From the NCBI GenBank assembly GCA_000469685.2, contig LS997564.1, forward strand, positions 8,396,591 through 8,460,590: a stretch of 64,000 nucleotides of DNA. Reading direction: 5' to 3'. The notes beneath the pieces are model-generated. The model saw nothing but the letters and a program-made list of their open reading frames with translations, did not search any database and had not been told where the DNA came from. Shown here in pieces: positions 55,395 through 64,000 of the stretch. This DNA comes from Haemonchus contortus. Taxonomy: Eukaryota > Nematoda > Chromadorea > Rhabditida > Trichostrongylidae. A program made the translations under genes and the position numbers. The stretch's first letter is position 1. The number at the start of each line of letters is the position of its first letter.

Positions 55395-55700
55395 AAAATG
55401 ATAAAGGATAAAGTCTTTGAGCGCTAATCAATCCGGTCCAAGGGATGCGCCTCGCATTCGACATCCATTTAGAATTGTAGCGACGTAATGGGTGTGTATG
55501 TGGCTTATACAATGACTTGCAGTGGCCAGCCGATGTACAAGTCAGTGCTTTTATCCTCCCAGACGAGTCTGGTACCAATTAACCGACCTCGGAGAGATGG
55601 AATGCTTGGTTGGCTTATGCGGATGTCGATCCGGGATTTGTACCCGTGACCATGTATGTGTGATAAGGCGCCACTTGCCACTACATCACCTTCGCCCTTA
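55395..55700 (-). mobile_element. tRNA-derived SINE, near full length
   Basis: On the - strand: head GGTGATGTAGTGGCAAGTGG, B box degraded (GGTACAAATCCCGG), body ACCAGACTCGTCTGGGAGG and GCCACATACACACCCATTAC, tail CAAAGACTTTATCCTTTATC. The 3' tail repeats TTTATCC. Confidence 0.8.
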
Positions 55701-58700
55701 ATAGAATTATTAGTCACAATATACACAAAAATTCGACTAAATCCGTTAAAAAGGATAGGAAGAGATGATGTAATTGAAGAAGTGCTATAGTTTAGTTTAG
55801 TAGCGGTCAACTTCCTGTTGTAGATGCGTCTCACCCGTTCCGATGTCAATAATTTCGAGCTCCGCTGGATTATCAGTGCTGATTCTATTATACCTGTTTT
55901 GTTAGTAAAAAATGTTGAGAAGTCACAATCAAATTCCTGCTGCACACCACCAGGACTTCCCATAATTACACAAATGGGGGTGAAACGCTTGTGAAGGGTG
56001 AGTACTTCCTGTTTACCGCACCCACTCCTACATCTCATGACATCTGCCTTCGACAGAAGCTCTCACTTTTTTGCAGCTTTCACCAGAACCAACGGGAATA
56101 TTCTTAATACAAAATAATAGTTATATGGCTGCTGTTTCTTAAAACCGCAGTACAAAGAGACGGGGCTGTTTGGATTATCACAGAAGAACACGCCACTTAT
56201 GGCATGCTCAGATGCCATAGGTTTATTCTAGGAGAATACCTCCAAAACCGGTTTTTTCGTTCACTGTGCCTTTAATGAGCCATGGTTCTACGATGAGGAC
56301 GTGCTCTCTTTAACGAAATACTTAACGCGATCAAATTCTAGAAAAATTTGTGGTCGTCCTTCTGTGTACAGCACACTTAACTGGGTAAAAAAACGACCTC
56401 CAACTGGTTTCCTACAGTTTTCATAGGAATATGGCATCATGTTGACGACGCATGTAAGGGGCTTAAATTCATTGAGCAACATCCTACACAATTCGAACCC
56501 TGATATTCGGGATCAATCAGAAAATAAGTTAATTACCACCAGTTGTAGTTGAGAGCTATCGAAGCAGAATTTCGCTCAAGTATATAGAGCTCTTCGAGCT
56601 ATTCCCATCAGTTCTTTCCCAGAAGGTAGAGCGGAAAGAAAAACGTTCCACGCCGAACTGATGTATGGTCGTGAATTTCTTGGAATTCTTGGCCAGAACT
56701 TTACAATCCATCCAGCATTTTTCTTACGAAGAAGTGCATTTGACTCTGCGGATTCAGCTAACTATATTTTCCAGCAGTCTCTACCGGTCATTATATTTCC
56801 CAAGGGGTTCTTCCTTCTTGCGGACTTGACTTGAGCACAGGAGTCTAGGCCACGATCATCCGAATTGGCACAACTCATGGGGTTCCGCCGCGAAGATATT
56901 GCCCCTCAAAATCGAGATCGTCTGGCTCAACAACTGTTTAGTGGTGGCAGCGTAATGTTGTTGCCAACTAACGACTGGTTCCCTACGATGGTCGACCATC
57001 TTTGTTGCATATTTTCGAGCGAAGCATCTCCAGCTGCGAACAGCTGATACCGAATGGACACAGTGAAGGCAATCTCACTGAATGCAAAAAAATGTTGGCT
57101 CCAGAAGCTCCGGTGGAGTGGTCCTGTGGAAACTCGAAGTATTGAATAAGTTAGTTGCTCCAGATTTCTGAAAAAATCTCATATACATGAATCCGCTCAC
57201 TTAATACTTATAGAGTTTTTATCGAAATAAGAAATCAAAAGATTCGAGAAAAGGTCGGTTCTTCACTAGTAGGGCTCAAACGTGGTGCCACCAGACTTTT
57301 CATCCATCCTAACAGCAATGATTGAACACTCCATCCTCTGTCGACTTCGTGAGATCCGATCGCCATACCGCTAAGCAACTCGGTTGGACCGATTCAGAAA
57401 TGAATGAATTTGCTCACAGGATTTACTTCCGGGAGGTTATAAGATGTGCAGTACTGACCGCGAATGCCTAAGCCTCAAAAGTCCATCCAGGCAAGCTCTT
57501 CCAACAAGTCAGGGAAGGCAAAGCACCTAAGCTTCTATAAGCGCCAAGACGACCATCTCTAGGAACCACACTCAAGAAGTCGACGCCATTCAAGTAAGGA
57601 GGAATGGAGAGGTAGGGAACATTCATGGAATAACTTCATGTTTTCAAGTAGTTTGTTTTCATTCTAAAGAATGCACCGGAACGATCAAGTGTTTATCAAT
57701 CAATCAGAAGAATTCAGTCATTAACTTCATGTAATCAGAGGGGCAGGTTTCCTGTACGCTTCGTTACCCGCGCGTCCGCCTCGTACAATTGCGCAAAACG
57801 AATGCCACAACCACAGAACGAAAGAGATGACGGCCAATTGAACTTTGCAGTTCCTTCCTTGTCAGTTTCGCTTTCTGTCTGAACCATCATCGGTTGCTCC
57901 AGTCCTTTTCTCGACTACAAACCCCCAGTTTACCGCTGGTCTACGGCGCACTTTCCGTTGACGTTTCACTTTAACGGATCGTTCTGTAGATAATTAGTCT
58001 CATCAGTTTATACACCAATCAATCGTGTTTCCCGTTCACGTCGCTGAATAGGGCTGTTCTGTTTCTGAACACTTCTTTACCGAAAATCCAAATGAGGAAA
58101 ATTCAATTCAAATTCAATTCGAATGAAAATTTCAACTCGAAAATCAACGAAAATTCTCTTGAAAATGTGATGAAGAACACTGAAGGTTAGCCTTGCCAGC
58201 TACGTAGAGGAGAGGCGGAGATACTGTAAGGTAATTAATCAGATTATTCTGAATGCATCGTGTCACTTCACAATTCAATAAATCAACCAATCGATCAATC
58301 AATTGCTCTCCCATTCTTTCACTCTTGGAGCGGTTTTCCAACATGAACCCCTACTCCGTATCACCTAGACTTCCGCTGCTGATCAAATTATTCGGCAAAA
58401 CCATTAACGCCGATTTTCGCTAATGCGACTCACCGAAGAAATCCATCCTTACGTCTCGAGTCCACTCTTTCCACATAGAAGGCACTTTGCGTTATGTACC
58501 ACCGTTCAGAACTTTTTCCATATAAGGATCAACTTCTAATTCAGAAATTTCATTTATTCGGTAATCTATTTAGACTACCCTCCAAACAGTGGGTAACTGT
58601 ATATGGCTATAATTTGTCTGGTCAGAGGGCGACCGTGCAGTCGGTCAAAGAAATTTTGAACTGCATTCTGCTTCTTCCACACTAGAACCCCAGCGCTTCA

Positions 58701-59867
58701 TTCTAGTTTGTTAATACTACTGTAGCGGTCGATAATTTTCTCTTTCTCTCTCATTGCTCAACAACTTAACAACATGAACTTGAAGTTACATTTAAAAAAA
58801 AATGGCCTGGCAGCTAGGTATATCCCCTCACGATTGACTAACGGTGCAACTCTGTGACTTCAGTCCATCTGTAACCTGGTGGACCGTCTTCCCAATCGAT
58901 ATGACCGATAAGAAATCTTTCGTCCAACTTTTTCTTCCAGCGATTCCATGAACTTCTGCTCCATTCCGATGTTTCAGTGTTACAATAAAACATTCCCGAT
59001 GTCCTCGAGACTTTTTATGGTCGCTGAGATAGACAGCGAATAGGGGAAAATGATCAAGAAAACTTCTTTAGTGTCGTTGTAAACTGGTACCTAAAAAGGA
59101 GTACACGGCGCGAACACCAGATTATCGAGCGATTACCCGAGTAAAAGAGGGTCTGGTAATAGAATATCAGGAAAGGAAAGGGTGACTCAACTATCGTAGT
59201 TTATAGGCCCTCCTGCTAGGTAAGGTTTCGAGTAGTTTCCCGAAAGAACTCACTAGGGACAAAAGGTAACCCAGGAGGAAGGCTATTTACGAATTCCGCT
59301 CACTGGTTGGCATTCTGTCAACAGAATCCCTTTGTCAATTTGATTACGAGTATTTTTATAGTTAGCGAACACGTTGCGACTGAGTACCCTAGATGTTGTC
59401 AAAAGACTTCATCCGTAGCACAGCTCCATTTAAAACAGTCCCTATTTTTTTGATTCGATTACCAAGACCGTACGAGTCCAAGATTTTCTGTTGAAAGGAA
59501 GAGCACCAGAAAGTTTCCTATTTTTCCTTTTTTCATCACCTTGACCTTCTTTCCATAGCAATGACCCTTTTCAGACATGACTATAAACGGCTTGAAGACT
59601 TCTACAGGCTCATGGGAAATTTATTGGTAATTTTTTCATATGGAAAATTAGCCAAAATTAGATTTAAGTTTGAATATGATACCTAAAAAGTAAAACGAAG
59701 TTGGTAAGAAGCAGAATCAGAAATAAAAATTGATACTCTACGATAAAATTGGATCAATTGAAATTCAGTTTAATTTCATCTTCTCACGATCAGTGCCCGT
59801 GAGCAGGGAATTTTGATTTGCGAGGTATCGATTGATCGGGAAAACATTCGGTACTACACAATTTCGC
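55701..59867. other. Gene-poor stretch
   Basis: No gene supported. Items seen: a MITE-type right end at 56258-56275; a 95-codon stop-free + strand segment at about 56550-56831 (reads ELSKQNFAQVYRALRAIPIS, no known domain); a - strand open frame 55505-56038 that is mostly SINE sequence; and simple AATTC-rich repeats near 58100-58130. Confidence 0.4.
56258..56275. repeat. Isolated terminal repeat of the TTAA MITE family
   Basis: CGTTCACTGTGCCTTTAA resembles the right end of the elements at 12580-13092 and 50881-51352. No matching left end was found, so this is a truncated or diverged copy. Confidence 0.45.
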
Positions 59868-59950
59868 TTTTGGGAGGAGGTATAAAAGCACTGATTCGCA
59901 TATCGGCTGACCACTGAAAGTCACTGTATAGGTCGTTCCAACTTAATAAT
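59868..59950 (+). mobile_element. SINE fragment
   Basis: GGGAGGAGGTATAAAAGCAC, then CATATCGGCTGACCACTGAA and GTCACTGTATAGGTCG match the central body of the SINE family; the head is absent. Confidence 0.45.
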
Positions 59951-60257
59951 AACATCAACAATCACCATCTACTCCTACCGTGCTGTGCAGCAAATTTTCG
60001 ACGATTTTTGAAATATTTGCTGGATTTTTATTTTCGGTTACACCCTTGTCGAATACCTACACTCAGAGATACTCTTAAGATCGGTAGTAACGGGAAACAA
60101 TGTCCCTTGGAAATAAACAAGGTCAACAAGTCATTGTCAGGCTAAACACTGTTGTATTAGTAACCCGCTTGTACTTCAAACGGTTTTTGCACTCAAATGA
60201 CTCTTCGTTTCTGAATGGTCCCTCATTACAGTACTTACAAATTTACCTTTACCTTTC

Positions 60258-60259
60258 AG
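60258..60259 (+). promoter_or_regulatory. Probable trans-splice acceptor of the EGF-repeat gene
   Basis: TTTACCTTTACCTTTCAG is directly followed by ATG at 60260, an ideal nematode acceptor with no coding exon upstream, pointing to spliced-leader addition immediately before the start codon. Confidence 0.6.
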
Positions 60260-62174
60260 ATGATACGATACCTAGGTATATGTTATCTGATAATGGTCGT
60301 ATGTACGGTAGCTGTACTGAAGAGAAGTAAGCCTTGTGTGAATGGTGAACTCGAAAACGATCTGTGCTTCTGCAGAGATGGCTGGACTGGAGCATCCTGC
60401 CATCGACGGATGAACTGTGACGGTTTCGAAAGGGAGCCAAATGGATCGTAAGTTTCATAGGACAAGCTATTTTGAGGGCCACTCAACCCAGCAACTACAG
60501 TAAAAGGTTGTAAAATGGATGAAGTGAATGGAAGGGGGGGGGGGGGGGGAGGAATAGGGCGAACGAGAGGTTTGAACGGAGTAATAGTCCTCACTGCATC
60601 AACCCAACGTGATTGTCTATCGCTTCGAATAACTTTCATCCAAACTAGTAGATACTGAGAATTTTAATAAACTGTAATAAATACCGCACATCATTATTTC
60701 AGATGTGTTGAATGCCAAGAAGGATGGACTGGAGTGGACTGTGATGCAATCGACTGTAATGGCCATGGCACTCCAAACTATGACTTAACAAGTTGCCATT
60801 GCGAAAAACCCTACTCAGGTGAGTAACCCTTTTCGGTTATTTTGCTCTACCAGTTCCGGGTGGTGCGAAGTACCATTACTTCATTGATACCATTCAAATT
60901 CAGGTAACAAATGTACTAATAATCCCTTTTTACTCAATAGAAAACAAAAAAAAAACCCTGAACGTATAGTCCAAGCGAGCAAAATCAGCAAAATTCAATT
61001 TGCAAAAATTTTGATGAGAAAAGCAATTTAGTACCATTTTCCAGGCGGAAAATAGTAAAGGATTCGGGGAATGCAAAATTTCTAGCGTAAATTAAATTGA
61101 AGAAATGAAAGATTACCAAACGAACCGAGTTTCGATTTCAATTTCAATGTTTCACACGTCCCCTATCGAGTAAAGAGTAGAGTATAAACAATTCTCTAAA
61201 GATACACCATGTACCTAACTGGTATTCAGTACTGCAGAGCACTTTAGCACGTATTCTTCCTAAAAAAAATCAGAAAGCTTTGAAAAGATCTACCAACTTT
61301 CTCAAGAGGGTTTTTTTTTCGCGAACCAATGAGTATTAATTAGCCAAAACCGGCTGGATGAAAGGGCTGATGAGTCCGACCGATATCAAAAACGGGTGAT
61401 ATTCCCAAATGTAGAGGTAACCAGTTGTCAACAGTCTGCAGAAGCCCTTTGATAGAATAACAGTGATTCATTGAAGACCTTTCAGGCTTCCTTTCAAATT
61501 GTCCATTTCAGGTCAATTTTGTGAGACTTTTCAAACGAAAGATATTTACTCCTACTACAACAAAATTGTCTCCCAGACTGGTGCTATCGGAGTACTCACC
61601 TGTATACCTCTGTTTCTAATCTATCTCGGTAAGAGCATTCTTTTTCAAAAGTAAGACTTGTTCTCGATCCAAATGGTGGTTACCAAAACAAAACTGTCAT
61701 ACCCGCAATAGTCAGGTTGCAATACTTTCACTGGATAAAGGACAAAAGCTATGGTCCAGAATAAATACCGCCAAAACGCTCGAAAAAAAAACTTCGGAAA
61801 AGAGGAATCTTGCTCTTGGCGATTCAAGCAACAGCAGATACTCGACTAGGCGCTAATTTTCGTAAAACGACCCGTGTCTATTCAGAGTCACAGCTTTATA
61901 AAAGAAGCGATCTAGGAAAAGATAAATTGAAAATTGTAGGATCAGCACAAAAAGCAAAATGGATTCTAAGGCGTGTACTTTCCGGCTTACCACTGAAATT
62001 TTGACATCAGGAGGTGAAAAATGTCAGTGACTTTCAGTATGTGATCGTTTCGCAAAAAAACGTCAACGTGTACGACTCGAGAAACATCTCGTTGGCACGA
62101 TGGTCCTTACAAATCCTGAGAATCGAGGGGCTATCAATCGAGAAGTCATCTCGCATCTACTCTACAAAGACTAA
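60260..62174 (+). CDS. Small type I membrane protein with three EGF-like repeats
   Basis: Four exons, 60260-60447, 60703-60818, 61512-61628 and 62038-62174, phases agreeing, 558 nt, 185 aa. Residues 1-20 form a signal peptide (MIRYLGICYLIMVVCTVAVL). Three compact Cys-rich EGF-like units follow: Cys26-36-38-47, Cys53-64-67-76 and Cys81-94-96-105. The first two carry the GWTGxxC signature of the EGF C-terminal half. Residues about 125-142 are a membrane helix (AIGVLTCIPLFLIYL). The tail is basic and about 43 residues long (CDRFAKKRQRVRLEKH, ending ISHLLYKD). The layout suggests a secretory-pathway or surface protein for adhesion or signalling; no orthologue is named with confidence. The gene converges on the PEBP gene. 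Confidence 0.85.
60533..60551 (+). repeat. Poly-G tract in intron 1 of the EGF-repeat gene
   Basis: A run of about 17 G residues between GGAA and AGG; length-variable in principle. Confidence 0.85.
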
Positions 62175-62271
62175 AACTTCACAATCACATCGGGTTACCA
62201 GCTATTGATCACGAACTAGGGAAATTTCCAGGTTTTTTTTGTACACATTATGCTCAGAACTATGATATACC

Positions 62272-62277
62272 AATAAA
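62272..62277 (+). promoter_or_regulatory. Polyadenylation signal of the EGF-repeat gene
   Basis: AATAAA about 100 bases after the TAA at 62172-62174. Confidence 0.6.
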
Positions 62278-62628
62278 CTCATGTACAGCCGCCATAAACC
62301 AATTGTGTTTGTAACTTATGGCAGAAAAATAGCAAATTTCAAAGATTAAACTTACCTAATATGCCAAGAACCTCGTCGTCTCTCCAGTGTGACTGGTACC
62401 TTCTCCTCCTCTAACCAAGAGTAATTTAAGTACCATAAGCAAGGTCCTTTCTTCGTACTGCCTTTTTCCTCCACTCGACTCGTACCTTTAGAAAAAGCAG
62501 GGAGTAGAGATAGCCCTACAAGCCCTGGATAACCTGGATAGCTTAATCATCCTTGATTCTACATTTTTGTTGATATATTTCAGTGCCCAAATGTCGCATT
62601 GGGTACGCAAAGTCAGTTTACACAAAAC

Positions 62629-62634
62629 TTTATT
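62629..62634 (-). promoter_or_regulatory. Polyadenylation signal of the PEBP gene
   Basis: TTTATT on the + strand, that is AATAAA on the - strand, about 114 bases after the PEBP stop codon. Confidence 0.6.
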
Positions 62635-62747
62635 GATACATAGCAAAGAACTACACCGGTAAGGAAACTGAAATAAACATGCAAAAAAAGAAAACAAAAT
62701 AGATTAACAAGTCAACAATGTGACCGTATCAATTCTATTTGAACAAA

Positions 62748-63841
62748 TCAGGCACCAAGTTGCTTATACAGAATCGGCACGTAGTCATCCCATTCCGCCT
62801 AGAATTCGCTGAACTCATCATAATTCCATTGAATCGACAAGATCTAACTCACCTGGTAGAAGTTTCCGGCGATCGGTGTACCAAGTTTATGCTTGGCGAC
62901 GAATTTCTCGGTTTTGAACCCACCACGACCATCACCTGAGCGGTTTGTCAAATGACCGTGCTCAGAGTCTGTGATTCGACCACTAGGCTGCTTATAGACG
63001 AGGAACACATATCGATGGAGACCTGTGAATTTCAATCAATCAATCACAGCAGCGAAAGAAACCGGATTTTCGGAAAGCTGTGTTTCCTACCAGTGTCTTT
63101 GGGTGGTCCAGATCCAATGTACTCTGCGAGCACATCACCCTTGCTGATGTCGTTCCCGGGTACATTCACAACAAGCCAATGATGCCATTCTCGGAATGTT
63201 GCTTCCTTTCGCGATGGTGCGTCCGGATCTACATTCATACTTCATCAAAACTCACAAATAACAAAGCAACAGTAAAAATCAATCCTTTGCTGAATCGGCT
63301 AAGATCAACTACGTAAGAACACTAAAGCAGAAGTCAAGAATTCTCAGGAAAAACGCAATCTACCAGTGAAGATGACGGTGTACAACGCTCCAGGCTCCGT
63401 GTCCCACGTGAGCTTAGGGGGATTTTTAACTTGCGTTGGTGTGAGGACATTTCCCAAATTCACCTAAAAAAACGAAATTCCTTTCGGGTTCCACGAAACT
63501 TAGATGAACATCTCAAAGGTTGAGCCACATCATGCGAAACGCAGTTTGAATTTCGAAAAATAATTGTTAGCGCCAACCGCTGACAGCATGGTGGAGATGT
63601 AGTGATATTTCGAAGCTTCAAAAAGAAACAACGAAACGCCTGCCTAGCTTAATTACCCTACAACTTATCCACTTTAGATTTCTCATGCCACTTTCAAGGA
63701 AATTAAGAGTAAAGAAAGAAGCGTAATGAATTGATGAAGCACCTCAGCTCCACTGTCATAATGAGCCTTGACGACTTTTGTTGGAGCCGTGGCTAGTACG
63801 TCTGGAACCACTTCGTGCTTCTTGAAAGCTTCTGCAGCCAT
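62748..63841 (-). CDS. Phosphatidylethanolamine-binding protein (PEBP/RKIP family)
   Basis: Small soluble protein that binds phospholipid head groups and, in animals, can modulate kinase signalling. Five exons (- strand order): 63841-63743, 63463-63364, 63228-63091, 63022-62853, 62798-62748; 558 nt, 185 aa, the normal family length. Family motifs: [34 protein letters not shown] (anion-binding DPDAPSR), [36 protein letters not shown] (central GxHRY) and the C-terminal [16 protein letters not shown]. The ATG at 63841 is chosen because [15 protein letters not shown] matches the family start. The exon itself begins at 63854 after a TTTCAG acceptor, so either a spliced leader is added there or an upstream exon supplies a longer N-terminus (the in-frame ASFAS before the ATG would allow a targeting leader). 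Very similar in layout to the C. elegans F40A3.3-type protein. Confidence 0.95.
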
Positions 63842-64000
63842 TGATGCGAAGGATCTGAAAGCAGTGGATTTCAGAAGGCAAAATGTGAAATGCCTAGGTT
63901 GCAAAATGTGAATTGCCTAGATTTTCTCAAGAAGTAAGGAATGTCAAAACAACTAGAACCATAAAGAATAGAACTAAGGATTCTGAATATATGATTTTAA

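Overview
The window looks like nuclear DNA of a nematode, most likely a clade V (strongylid-type) parasite. The basis is: short exons bounded by TTTCAG-type acceptors, acceptor AGs just upstream of start codons that suit spliced-leader trans-splicing, nematode-style orthologues (mmcm-1, hadb-1, PEBP), and dense SINE, MITE and CR1-like repeats. The species is an inference. All gene models were assembled by hand by joining exons with matching phase.

Layout: 328-2473 (+), the 3' exons of an unrecognised gene. 3004-12133 and 13720-23097 (both -), two complete tandem copies of mitochondrial methylmalonyl-CoA mutase, each with 19 exons of identical lengths and 745 residues; a TTAA-flanked MITE lies between them. 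23.1-33.6 kb is gene-poor and holds SINE copies. 33.6-38.1 kb (-) is a dead CR1-type LINE. 39249-42888 (-) is a complete 12-exon trifunctional-enzyme beta subunit (3-ketoacyl-CoA thiolase, 455 aa). 43.7-45.3 kb is a large fold-back inverted repeat. 46507-50133 (+) is an 11-exon threonyl-tRNA-synthetase-like gene with an open frame but with motif 2 and motif 3 catalytic residues replaced. 50.8-51.4 kb is a SINE split by a MITE. 54069-55004 (+) is the 3' end of a multi-span membrane protein gene. 60260-62174 (+) is a complete small EGF-repeat membrane protein (185 aa). 62748-63841 (-) is a complete PEBP-family protein (185 aa).

Functional links: the mutase pair converts methylmalonyl-CoA and succinyl-CoA (propionate metabolism), and the thiolase performs the last step of mitochondrial beta-oxidation, so both are mitochondrial acyl-CoA enzymes. 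Nothing suggests a bacterial-style operon.

Most unusual items: the apparently catalytically dead ThrRS paralogue; the fully preserved mutase duplication, whose downstream copy A has a GC splice donor and a different promoter architecture; a tRNA-derived SINE family with clear A and B boxes; and two related MITEs.
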